From: Alphaproteobacteria bacterium
GTDB taxonomy: Bacteria > Pseudomonadota > Alphaproteobacteria > Micropepsales > Micropepsaceae
Direction of reading: 5' to 3'
NCBI GenBank assembly: GCA_947473475.1
Contig: CANJBZ010000003.1
Span: 120,542 to 184,541, forward strand
DNA: 64,000 bases
Numbering within the stretch: the stretch's first letter is position 1; each line of letters begins with the position of its first letter. Under the pieces are notes generated by a model. That model worked only from the letters and a program-made list of their open reading frames with translations. It made no database searches and was not told the origin of the DNA. A program made the translations under genes and the position numbers. Positions 34,461 to 44,390 of this stretch are shown piece after piece.

Positions 34461-36340
34461 AGCCGCGCGTCCGCCGCAGTGACGGGATAGGCCGGGCGGC
34501 GTCCCAGTATGTCGCGCTTCTGCGCCAGAAGCAGCGCATCGCGCGCGAGCTGCACGTTTGGATGCGAGTTCAGGCCGCCATGTTCGATGACGATGGCGCA
34601 GGCATAACGCGGCTTGTCGGCCGGTGCGAAACCGATGAACAGGCCATGGTCGCGCAGCTTCCACGGCAGGCTCTCATTGCTGCGAATGCCGGTCGCGCGC
34701 TCTTCGGCGGAAATCACACGTACCTGTGCCGTGCCGGTCTTGCCGGCCATCGCAAAGGGAGCTTCCGTAATGCGCCAGGCATAGGCCGTGCCGCCGGGTT
34801 CATTGGCGGTTGCGACCATCGCCTCGCGAACCGCTGCGAGCGACACAGGCGCGAAGGGAAGCGGCTCCGGATTGCCGCGCGCCACGGTCTCAGCGCCAAC
34901 GGAATGCACCAGACGCGGATTGACCTGCATGCCGCCTGCAAGACGCGCCGCCAGCACGCACAGCTGCAACGGCGTCGTCAGTATGTATCCCTGCCCGATT
35001 CCGGCCACCAAAGTCTCGCCCAACTGCCATGGCTCTTTGAACGTCTTGCGCTTCCATTCCGGTGTCGGAATAAACCCGCTGCGCTCACCGGGAATTTCGA
35101 TGCCTGTCGGCGCGCCCAAGCCAAGCTTGCGGGCGCTCGCCTGCAGCGCATCGATGCCGACTTTCAGCGCCACCTGATAGAAATAGCAGTCGCAGGAAAC
35201 TTTAAGCCCCTGGCGCAGATCGACCGGACCGTGGCCGCCTTTCTTCCAGCAATGGAAGGCGTGCGAGCCCAGCGAAAAAGCGCCGGAGCAATTGAAAATC
35301 GTATCCGGCGTAATCACGCCCGCTTCCAGCGCGGCGAGGGCGGTGACCGTCTTGAAAGTCGAACCCGGCGGATAGAAGCCTGCGAGCGCCTTGTTGACGA
35401 GCGGCTTGTGATCGTTGCCCGTCAGGTCTTTCCACTGATCGGGTGTAACGCCGACATTGAAGGCATTGGGATCGAAGCCCGGCGTGGAAACAAGCGCCAG
35501 CAGATCGCCGGTCTCCACGTCCATCACCGCGGCCCCTGCGCTGTCGTCCTTGAGCCGCTGATACATGAAGCTTTGCAGCTCCCGATCAATGGTCAGGTAG
35601 ACGTCCTCGCCGGAACGTCCGGGAACGCGTTCCAATTCGCGAATGACCCGGCCGTAGGCGTTTACCTCGACGCGGCTGGCGCCGGCATGACCGCGGATCT
35701 TTTCATCGTAGGTTTTCTCGATGCCGCGCTTGCCCAGACGGAAGCCCGGCAGATCCAACAGCGGGTCCCCGGTTTCGTCGCGCGCCTTGTCATCGGGCGA
35801 AACCGCCGCGACATATCCCAACACATGCGCCAATTCTTCCGTGTAGGGATAATCCCGTGTCTCCCCGACATCGGGTTGCACGCCCGGCAAATAGGGCAGC
35901 TCTAGATTGAGGCGCGCGAAATCGTCCCATTCCAGATTTTCCGCGACCACGATCGGCAGGAAAGACTTCCCGCCAACCGCTTCCTTCAACACGCGCGCGC
36001 GAACCCGATCGTTCAGCGGAATGACTTGCGCCAAAGTGTCAAGCGCCGCCTTCACCCCGCCGCGCGTCTGTTCCGGAACCATGAGCACGCGATAATTCCG
36101 CCGGCTGTTTGCAAGCGGCGTACCGAAGCGGTCGAGAATGCGCCCTCGCGGCGGCGTCAGCAGCCGCAAGTTTATCCGGTTGTCTTCGGCCTGGGTGAGA
36201 TAGCGGTCGCCGTCCAGAACTTGCAGCTGATAGAGGCGTCCGGCCAACAGGCCAAACACCGCCGTCATTCCACCCGAAAGCAGAAGCGCGCGGCGCGAGA
36301 ACGTCCCGTAGCGGCTCTTGTGCTTTTCCTCCAGCGCCAT
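34457..36340 (-). CDS. mrdA: Penicillin-binding protein 2 (elongasome transpeptidase)
   Basis: About 627 residues. A single N-terminal anchor (LLLSGGMTAVFGLLAGRL) precedes the pedestal domain and the transpeptidase. Active-site motifs are FYPPGSTFKTV (SxxK), SCDCYF (SxN position) and AGKTGTAQV (KTG). It crosslinks peptidoglycan made by RodA in the periplasm. The ATG at 36340 begins MALEEKHKSRYGTFSRR, ten bases after the mreD stop, and fits better than the upstream ATG inside mreD. It is the target of mecillinam in relatives. Confidence 0.95.
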   Translation of the reverse strand: MALEEKHKSRYGTFSRRALLLSGGMTAVFGLLAGRLYQLQVLDGDRYLTQAEDNRINLRLLTPPRGRILDRFGTPLANSRRNYRVLMVPEQTRGGVKAALDTLAQVIPLNDRVRARVLKEAVGGKSFLPIVVAENLEWDDFARLNLELPYLPGVQPDVGETRDYPYTEELAHVLGYVAAVSPDDKARDETGDPLLDLPGFRLGKRGIEKTYDEKIRGHAGASRVEVNAYGRVIRELERVPGRSGEDVYLTIDRELQSFMYQRLKDDSAGAAVMDVETGDLLALVSTPGFDPNAFNVGVTPDQWKDLTGNDHKPLVNKALAGFYPPGSTFKTVTALAALEAGVITPDTIFNCSGAFSLGSHAFHCWKKGGHGPVDLRQGLKVSCDCYFYQVALKVGIDALQASARKLGLGAPTGIEIPGERSGFIPTPEWKRKTFKEPWQLGETLVAGIGQGYILTTPLQLCVLAARLAGGMQVNPRLVHSVGAETVARGNPEPLPFAPVSLAAVREAMVATANEPGGTAYAWRITEAPFAMAGKTGTAQVRVISAEERATGIRSNESLPWKLRDHGLFIGFAPADKPRYACAIVIEHGGLNSHPNVQLARDALLLAQKRDILGRRPAYPVTAADARL

Positions 36341-36350
36341 CGCCCGCGTC

Positions 36351-36896
36351 CTAATCCCCGCCACGCATGGGACCAACGACTTTGTGCAGAAGCCAACCCA
36401 TGGGTAAGGCGACCAAAGGATAGAACACAACCGTGCTCACGCCGTGCAGCAGCAACGGCGCCACGGGGGCCAATCGCAGATACACGACTGTCTCCAAGCC
36501 ATACGCGGCCAATGCCGCCGACAGCACCACGGCCGCGAACCCAACCAATGCGCCAACGCCTGTGAGGCCCGCAAAGGAATCGCGCTCCCGGTCGGTCAAC
36601 CAATGGGCGGCGAGAAATCCCGCCGCCCAAAGCCCGGGGGGACCGCCGGACAGCAAGTCCTCCGCCAAGCCGATCAGCAGGACGGCCGCGGGCGGCATCA
36701 GGTCGGGGCGCACCAGCACCCAGAAATAAACGCAGGCCAAAGCCAGCGCCGGGGCGGGCAGCAATCCGCCGGTGAACGACACCGGCATATTGATAAGAAA
36801 CACCAGCAAGAGCCCCAGCAACAGGGGCAGGAAGGACGCAAGCAGACGAAGGGGATGATTGAACATCTGCTCGACCGTTCCAGCGACCGCACTCAC
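36351..36896 (-). CDS. mreD: Rod shape-determining protein MreD
   Basis: 181 residues, nearly all hydrophobic, with about five membrane helices (LLLGLLLVFLINMPVSF; LALACVYFWVLVRPDLMP). The PAAVLLIGLAEDLLSGGPPG segment corresponds to the family's conserved loop. MreD sequences diverge widely, so position is the main support: four bases of overlap with mreC and ten bases from mrdA. It couples cytosolic MreB to the periplasmic synthesis enzymes. Confidence 0.9.
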   Translation of the reverse strand: MSAVAGTVEQMFNHPLRLLASFLPLLLGLLLVFLINMPVSFTGGLLPAPALALACVYFWVLVRPDLMPPAAVLLIGLAEDLLSGGPPGLWAAGFLAAHWLTDRERDSFAGLTGVGALVGFAAVVLSAALAAYGLETVVYLRLAPVAPLLLHGVSTVVFYPLVALPMGWLLHKVVGPMRGGD

Positions 36897-37891
36897 CGGT
36901 CCAATTCCTCGTTTTGCCCGTCAAACTGCGGCTCGTCCGGGCTGCGCGACTGAAGCGGCATGGCGGGCGGCGCTGGCCGCTGCGAGATGCCCTCTGCGAT
37001 CGTTGCCTGCGGGACCAGCGGAATCTCCGGCGCGGACGCCGTCACAGCCGGCGCGGGCTCCGTTGCGGAGGGAGGCGGCGGCAGGATGAACGCTTTGATC
37101 TGAACGAAGTCGGCGCTTTCAGGCCTCGCTGACAGCGCAACGCGCAGTTCGCTACCGTCCTGCATGACAGTGCCGATCTGAAGATCCGGCGGCAATAGAC
37201 CGCCATCGCCCGTAGAGACCACGCGGTCGCCCGGCTTCACCGGGCCGTCGCTCACATCGAGCTCCAGCTTCGGCGCGGGCGTATTATCGCCCATCAAAAT
37301 GGCTCGCCGGTGCGCGGGCTCGATCAACACCGGCACGCGGCTGTTCAAATCGCTGAGCAATATTACCCAGGACGTGTTGGCGCCCACGACATAGACCCGC
37401 CCGAGCAGCCCGCGATCGTCGACGACGGCCTGGCCTTTCTTGACCTGCTGCGCCGTACCCGCATTCAGGATCATGGTCTTGATGAAGGGACGGCTGGCTT
37501 CCCCGATTACGCGCGCGGTCACCGCCTGTGACGTCGCATCGGGAACGGCGTTCAGCAGCACCTCGTAGCGGTGCATCTTGTTCTGCAGTGACAGAGCGAC
37601 ATGCTGCCATTGGCGAAGCTGGGTATTTTCCTGACGCAAACGCTCATTTTCCGAAAAGAGCGAGAACATCGTCGTCACGTTTCCGGCCCACCGTTCAACG
37701 GCGATCAGCGGCGCGCGGATCTGACTGAGCGCGGGCGCCGCCGCATCGGACAATGTCGAACGCGCGTAATCGAACAGCGGCGGCTCTGCTTTGCCGAGAA
37801 AGGCGATGGTGACAGCGGAGGCGACGCACAGGTACAGGGCGAAATTTTTTGCCCCCCGGCCCCGCGTCCACCTCCACCCCAAACCCGCCAT
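36893..37891 (-). CDS. mreC: Rod shape-determining protein MreC
   Basis: 332 residues. An N-terminal membrane anchor (FALYLCVASAVTIAFLG) is followed by a coiled coil (SENERLRQENTQLRQW) and the two-barrel periplasmic domain, including GRVYVVGANTSWVILLSD and GDRVVSTGDGGLLPPDLQIG. The C-terminal 70 residues are a proline-rich tail. MreC scaffolds PBP2 and activates RodA. It overlaps mreD by four bases and follows mreB by 26 bases. Confidence 0.93.
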   Translation of the reverse strand: MAGLGWRWTRGRGAKNFALYLCVASAVTIAFLGKAEPPLFDYARSTLSDAAAPALSQIRAPLIAVERWAGNVTTMFSLFSENERLRQENTQLRQWQHVALSLQNKMHRYEVLLNAVPDATSQAVTARVIGEASRPFIKTMILNAGTAQQVKKGQAVVDDRGLLGRVYVVGANTSWVILLSDLNSRVPVLIEPAHRRAILMGDNTPAPKLELDVSDGPVKPGDRVVSTGDGGLLPPDLQIGTVMQDGSELRVALSARPESADFVQIKAFILPPPPSATEPAPAVTASAPEIPLVPQATIAEGISQRPAPPAMPLQSRSPDEPQFDGQNEELDR

Positions 37892-37917
37892 GGCCGTTGC
37901 GCCTTATTCCTTTCGCG

Positions 37918-38967
<1,050 letters not shown>

Positions 38968-39033
38968 TTACTCCCCCTCGCGGGGGCCAATATGCAATTT
39001 CGAGGCGGAGCCGGCACCATGCCGGCCCTCACT

Positions 39034-40635
39034 TCAGCGCGCCACCGTCAGTGCTTCGGGCGCGGTCTTCTTGCGTTTGACCAACAATTTGTTGAGTGCG
39101 TTCACATAGGCGTAGGCCGCCGCGACCATCGTGTCGGTGTCGGCGCCGCGCCCCGTAACCGTGCGGCCATCCTCTTCCAGACGTACACTGACCTTTGCCT
39201 GCGCATCGGTCCCTTCCGTCACCGCGCTGACCTGAAACAGTTGCAGCGAAGCGGTGTGCGGATAGAGCTGCCGGATGGCATTGAAGATCGCATCCACCGG
39301 CCCATCGCCCGATGCCGTGCCGGAGCGAATGCCGCCTTCGACCGCCAGCGACAAGTCCGCCGTCGGGGTGACATTCTTGCCGGCGGAAATCTTCAGCGCC
39401 TCGACGCGGATCGGATCGGCGCCGCGCAGCACCGAATCGTCGACCAACGCGATAATGTCATCGTCGAAGATGTGCTTCTTCTTGTCGGCGAGATCCTTGA
39501 AGCGGCGGAACGCATCTTCCAGCGCATTGTCGCCCAGCTCGTAGCCCAGCGTTTTCAGCTTGTCGCGGAAGGCATGCCTGCCGGACAGCTTGCCCAAAAT
39601 GAGCGCTGTTCCCATCACGCCAACGTCTTCGGGCCGGATGATCTCGTAGGTCTGCGCGTTCTTCAGCATGCCGTCCTGATGAATGCCCGACTCATGCGCG
39701 AACGCGTTCTTGCCGACGATGGCCTTGTTGTATTGCACCGGAAACGCCGTGACGTTCGACACCAGTTTGGACGCACGCGCGATCATCTCGGTCTTGATGC
39801 CCGTCGTGAACGGCATGCGATCGCGGCGTACCCTCAACGCCATGACGATTTCTTCGAGCGCCGCGTTGCCCGCGCGTTCGCCAATGCCGTTGATGGTGCA
39901 TTCGACCTGCCGCGCGCCGGCCAGCACGCCCGCCAGTGAGTTTGCCACCCCCAGGCCCAGATCGTTGTGACAATGCGTGGAGAACACGATCTTCTCGGCG
40001 CCCGCAACGCGGTTCGCCAGCATCGTGATCAGCTCGAAATATTCCTGCGGCGTGGCATAGCCGACGGTGTCCGGAATATTGATCGTGGTGGCGCCGGCCT
40101 TGATCGCCAGTTCGATGGCGCGGCAGAGAAAATCATGCTCGGTGCGCGTCGCGTCTTCCGCGCTCCATTGCACGTTGTCCGTCCAATTGCGCGCGCGCCC
40201 CACCGATGCGGTAATCGCTTCCAGCACGGTGGAAGGCTCCATCTGCAGCTTGTGCTTCATATGCACGGGGCTGGTGGAAATGAACGTGTGGATGCGCGGG
40301 TTCTTGGCCGCACGCAGCGCCTCGCCGGCGCGGTCGATGTCTTTGAAACCCGCGCGCGCCAGACCGCAGACCGCCGCATTCTTGACCTGCCTGGCGATTG
40401 CGCTGACCGCTTCGAAATCGCCATTCGAAGCGATGGGAAAACCCGCCTCGATGATGTCCACGCCCATGTCGTCGAGCAGGGCTGCGACTTCCAGTTTTTC
40501 TTCGTGCGTCATCGCGGCGCCGGGCGACTGCTCTCCGTCGCGCAGGGTGGTATCAAAAATCCGTACACGGCCTAATCCGCTCATATCGGATTGCACCGTG
40601 TGCGCCGCATTCTCGTTTTCCATATTCGTTGCCAT
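39034..40635 (-). CDS. leuA: 2-isopropylmalate synthase
   Basis: About 533 residues from ATG 40635. The HMGL-like catalytic barrel starts with RIFDTTLRDGEQSPG; the metal-binding HCHNDLGLGVANS and the GIGERAGNAALEE motif follow. The C-terminal LeuA regulatory domain (VSVRLEEDGRTVTGRGADTD) binds leucine for feedback inhibition. The enzyme joins acetyl-CoA and 2-ketoisovalerate, the first committed step of leucine synthesis. A long untranslated leader with a leucine-run ORF lies upstream. The exact start among nearby ATGs is uncertain. Confidence 0.95.
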   Translation of the reverse strand: MATNMENENAAHTVQSDMSGLGRVRIFDTTLRDGEQSPGAAMTHEEKLEVAALLDDMGVDIIEAGFPIASNGDFEAVSAIARQVKNAAVCGLARAGFKDIDRAGEALRAAKNPRIHTFISTSPVHMKHKLQMEPSTVLEAITASVGRARNWTDNVQWSAEDATRTEHDFLCRAIELAIKAGATTINIPDTVGYATPQEYFELITMLANRVAGAEKIVFSTHCHNDLGLGVANSLAGVLAGARQVECTINGIGERAGNAALEEIVMALRVRRDRMPFTTGIKTEMIARASKLVSNVTAFPVQYNKAIVGKNAFAHESGIHQDGMLKNAQTYEIIRPEDVGVMGTALILGKLSGRHAFRDKLKTLGYELGDNALEDAFRRFKDLADKKKHIFDDDIIALVDDSVLRGADPIRVEALKISAGKNVTPTADLSLAVEGGIRSGTASGDGPVDAIFNAIRQLYPHTASLQLFQVSAVTEGTDAQAKVSVRLEEDGRTVTGRGADTDTMVAAAYAYVNALNKLLVKRKKTAPEALTVAR

Positions 40636-40733
40636 ATCTCGAAAATCCTTCCGTTCGCCATAAGGCGGTTCGCGTCCTGCTCCGTGTACTGATTGCCCCC
40701 CAAACGCCCGTCCCGAATGGGACTTGCCGGCGC

Positions 40734-40862
40734 CTAGGGGCAACTAAGGAGAAGACGTCCGTCTATGAGCGAACCGCAGGAACGCAGGTTCCGTGGCGCA
40801 GGCGCGCGCGAACGGAGAGCTGGGAAGCTCCCTGAAGTTCCGCGCGCAAAGACCTCCGCCAT
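40734..40862 (-). CDS. Candidate leucine leader peptide upstream of leuA
   Basis: A 42-codon minus-strand ORF starts ATGGCGGAG and ends GRLLLSCP, with three consecutive leucine codons (40746-40754) five codons before the stop. Its TAG lies at the base of an imperfect stem, TTGCCCC at about 40736-40742 with GGGGCAA near 40692-40698, enclosing GTCCC/GGGAC. Several small hairpins precede it. The arrangement resembles amino-acid attenuation, but the ORF is long and no U-tract follows the stem. The 458-base gap between leuA and ilvC holds this and the ilvC terminator. Confidence 0.35.
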   Translation of the reverse strand: MAEVFARGTSGSFPALRSRAPAPRNLRSCGSLIDGRLLLSCP

Positions 40863-41047
40863 GGACTGCATTTCCCGGTACCGGATTCGTTTCGTGATTA
40901 TTCACGAATAAGGTTAACCACCCGTTCATTCGAGCAGTTTTCCGTATATCCACAAGCATTTATGCCGTTTTTAACCGCTTCCGCAAGGACCAGCCGCATC
41001 CGCGGCAATACGGATTTACGAAGCTTTGGTCAGGGCTCGGGAAGGAG

Positions 41048-41076
41048 CAAGGCGCGGGGCACATGCCCGCGCCTTG
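41048..41076 (-). terminator. Terminator-like hairpin after ilvC
   Basis: CAAGGCGCGGG and CCCGCGCCTTG form a perfect 11-bp stem around a 7-base loop, 18 bases past the ilvC stop. Confidence 0.65.
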
Positions 41077-41093
41077 TAGATTGCGTGGGCCGC

Positions 41094-42125
<1,032 letters not shown>

Positions 42126-42147
42126 TCAGTCGGTCAAAAGCTTCGCG

Positions 42148-42310
42148 GGGGGATAAACCCCCTCTCCCGCCTCCGGTCAAGCGCGGCGCTCCTTTTCCGA
42201 TCATTTCGCGCCTGCGGCACCGGCCCCACGTCCCCTCTACCCTTGCGGGAGAGGGCGGCGCGCCCGCACTTGCGCCTACGCAAGTGCGCCCTGGCGCGCC
42301 GGGTGAGGGG
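42148..42310. repeat. Intergenic repeat region with nested hairpin
   Basis: The stretch opens CCCCTCTCCCGCC and closes GGGTGAGGGG, a common palindromic element. Inside it, GGCGCGCC at 42257-42264 and 42293-42300 encloses GCACTTGCG CCTA CGCAAGTGC. It fills the 208-base gap between pobA and ilvC. Confidence 0.6.
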
Positions 42311-42318
42311 TGATTTCC

Positions 42319-43479
42319 TCACCGCCCCAAATAACTCCGCGCGACCACAGTCTGGACCGCCCGCGACCCCGCAAGCTGGTCCAATTCCGCAGCCTGCAAT
42401 TTTGTCCCAAACGCATCGCCATCCAGACGGTGCGTCAAACCCGTGAACCACCAGGAAAAGCGGATCGCCTGCCACACCCGCTTCAGGCAGGTGTCCGAAT
42501 AGGCGTCCAGGCCACGCCCGTCGCCATCTTGATAATGGGCGATCAGCGCATCGGCCAAACAGGCCGCATCGGCGGCCGCAAGGTTCAATCCCTTGGCTCC
42601 CGTCGGCGGCACGATGTGGGCCGCATCGCCGGCCAGGAACAGCCGTCCGAACCGCATCGGCTCGGCGACGAAGCTGCGCAGTGGCGCGACGCTCTTCTCC
42701 AGGGACGGCCCCGTCACCAGCGAAGCCGCGGCGTCTTCCGGAATGCGGCGGCGCAATTCCTCCCAAAACCGCTCATCTGGCCATTGCTCGACCGTGTCGG
42801 CCACCGGAACCTGCACGTAATAACGGCTGCGCACCGCCGAGCGCATGCTGCACAGAGCAAATCCACGTTCGCTGCGCGCGTAGATGAGTTCGCTGTCTAC
42901 CGGCGGCGTATCGGAAAGAACGCCCAACCAGCCGAAGGGCAGGCTGCGTTCGTACATCGTGATGGCATCCGGCGCGATGGAAGCACGCGACACACCATGC
43001 GACCCGTCGCACCCCGCAATGAAGTCGCACGCAATCTCATGCGTGCGCCCGTCTTTGGTATAGGTGACGCGAGGCTGGCTACCCGCGAAATCGAGCGGCA
43101 GGACATTTTCCGCTTCAAAGACGACCGTGCAGCCCAACGCCAGCCGCGCCGCGATCAAGTCCTGCGTGATTTCGGTTTGGCCGTAGACGGTGACGGGCGC
43201 TCCGGCCAACCCCGTCAGATCGATACGCGTGCTACGGCCACCGAACGCGATGCGAAAACCATCGTGCGTGAGGCCGTCGCGCTCCATCCGAGCCGAAACC
43301 TGCGCCCGCTTAAGCAGTTCAACGGTGCCCGGCTCCAGCACGCCGGCCCGAATGCGCGCTTCGACATAGGCACGCGAACGGCGCTCCAAAACGACAGAGT
43401 CGATTCCCGCAAGATGCAGCAACTGCGACAGCAACAGCCCCGCAGGTCCCGCCCCAACGATCGCAACCTGCGTGCGCAC
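42319..43479 (-). CDS. pobA: 4-hydroxybenzoate 3-monooxygenase
   Basis: 386 residues, the standard PobA length. FAD-binding GxGxxG in VAIVGAGPAGLLLSQLL; substrate-proximal ARIRAGVLEPGTVELL; DG motif FIAGCDGSHGVSR; and the second FAD motif GRLFLAGDAAHIVPPTGAKGLN, which is nearly diagnostic. The enzyme makes protocatechuate from 4-hydroxybenzoate with NADPH and oxygen. No pobR or protocatechuate genes are nearby. It is embedded among branched-chain amino-acid genes, flanked by repeats on both sides, suggesting an inserted gene. Confidence 0.93.
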   Translation of the reverse strand: MRTQVAIVGAGPAGLLLSQLLHLAGIDSVVLERRSRAYVEARIRAGVLEPGTVELLKRAQVSARMERDGLTHDGFRIAFGGRSTRIDLTGLAGAPVTVYGQTEITQDLIAARLALGCTVVFEAENVLPLDFAGSQPRVTYTKDGRTHEIACDFIAGCDGSHGVSRASIAPDAITMYERSLPFGWLGVLSDTPPVDSELIYARSERGFALCSMRSAVRSRYYVQVPVADTVEQWPDERFWEELRRRIPEDAAASLVTGPSLEKSVAPLRSFVAEPMRFGRLFLAGDAAHIVPPTGAKGLNLAAADAACLADALIAHYQDGDGRGLDAYSDTCLKRVWQAIRFSWWFTGLTHRLDGDAFGTKLQAAELDQLAGSRAVQTVVARSYLGR

Positions 43480-43494
43480 GCCGCTTCCCCCACG

Positions 43495-43528
43495 GTGTCA
43501 TGGCCCGCAAAAGCGGGCCATCCAGGCG
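43495..43528 (+). repeat. Fragment of the 130-bp dispersed repeat, copy 3
   Basis: GTGTCATGGCCCGCAAAAGC and the following GGGCCATCCAGG are identical to the left end of the unit at 4137-4266. Only about 34 bases are retained. Confidence 0.75.
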
Positions 43529-43567
43529 ATCATAAAGCGAATTCGGCGCGGGAATACACGCCTCAAA

Positions 43568-44089
43568 CTACATCGGATCCGGGCCGCGCGAGATGGCGGC
43601 GATGCCGGTGCGGCTGACTTCGACCAAGCCCAAGGGGCGCATCAACTCGATATAGGCGTCGATCTTGCCCTGCGCGCCGGTGATTTCGAACACGAAGCTG
43701 GAATGGGTCGTATCCAGCGCGCGCGCCCGGAAAATATCGGACACCCGCATCGCTTCGACGCGCTTCTCGCCGGTGCAGGCCACCTTCACCAGCGCCATTT
43801 CGCGCTCGATGCCGGGCTTTTCCGTCGTGATGTCGACAACCCGATGCACCGGAATCAGCCGGCCCAACTGCGCCTTGATCTGGTCGATCACGGCTGGCGT
43901 TCCCGACGTCACCACGGTGATCCGCGAGGTGTGCGCGGCCTTATCCGTTTCCGCGACGGTGAGACTTTCGACATTGTAGCCGCGTCCCGCGAACAGGCCG
44001 ACCACGCGCGCCAGCACGCCCGGTTCGTTGTCCACCGCCACCACAATCGTGTGGGATTCAATGCGGGTATCTCGTGCGACCATGTTCAT
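43568..44089 (-). CDS. ilvN: Acetolactate synthase small (regulatory) subunit
   Basis: 173 residues. An N-terminal ACT domain (HTIVVAVDNEPGVLARVVGLF, then GYNVESLTVAETD) binds valine for feedback inhibition; the second half is the ilvN C-terminal domain (ELMRPLGLVEVSRTGIAAISRG). It stimulates and regulates IlvI. It lies 300 bases after ilvI with a repeat-bearing small ORF between them, whereas in most genomes the two are nearly adjacent. Also named ilvH in some species. Confidence 0.95.
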   Translation of the reverse strand: MNMVARDTRIESHTIVVAVDNEPGVLARVVGLFAGRGYNVESLTVAETDKAAHTSRITVVTSGTPAVIDQIKAQLGRLIPVHRVVDITTEKPGIEREMALVKVACTGEKRVEAMRVSDIFRARALDTTHSSFVFEITGAQGKIDAYIELMRPLGLVEVSRTGIAAISRGPDPM

Positions 44090-44096
44090 ACCGTTT

Positions 44097-44390
44097 TCAA
44101 GCTGTTGCGGAATGAGCGATCACGCGCGAGACGCGGCCGCTCGTACTGAAATCCATGAATTCGGCCCCGTGGCGGCCGTCTTTGGTCGTGAATTCGATGA
44201 CGCTCAACAAATTACCTCCCCCTTGTGGGGAGGTCGAAATGGCGAAGCGGCCTAGGCCGCTAGGCATTTCGGGTGGGGGGCTGGCTGCCACCACACTCCC
44301 CCCACCCGAAATCGCTCGCAGACGAGCGATTTCGACCTCCCCACGAGGGGGAGGTAAAGGGGCTAGCGGAGCGACGTTGAAAGGACGCAT
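44097..44390 (-). CDS. Small ORF between ilvI and ilvN with an in-frame repeat insertion
   Basis: The ATG at 44390 overlaps the ilvI stop (TGATG), and the frame stays open for 97 codons. The middle (PLPPPRGEVEIARLRAISGG to FAISTSPQGGG) is the translation of the palindromic repeat at 44213-44357. The ends are non-repeat: MRPFNVAPLAP and, after the repeat, LLSVIEFTTKDGRHGAEFMD, then a short basic tail. The original gene may have been about 45 codons. No family is recognised; it may be a coupling peptide or a relic. Confidence 0.4.
   Translation of the reverse strand: MRPFNVAPLAPLPPPRGEVEIARLRAISGGGSVVAASPPPEMPSGLGRFAISTSPQGGGNLLSVIEFTTKDGRHGAEFMDFSTSGRVSRVIAHSATA
44213..44357. repeat. Large palindromic intergenic repeat
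   Basis: ACCTCCCCCTTGTGGGGAGG at the left is mirrored by CCTCCCCACGAGGGGGAGGT at the right. Inner pairs are TCGAAAT/ATTTCGA and TTTCGGGTGGGGGG/CCCCCCACCCGAAA. Nearly the whole 145 bases can fold on itself. Related half-elements lie at 24453-24526. Confidence 0.8.

Noticed and set aside
33171..34490. 439-codon plus-strand frame
   Set aside because: Antisense of rodA, with the low-complexity His/Gln composition of a shadow.
34343..35905. 520-codon plus-strand frame
   Set aside because: Antisense of mrdA, which carries all penicillin-binding motifs.
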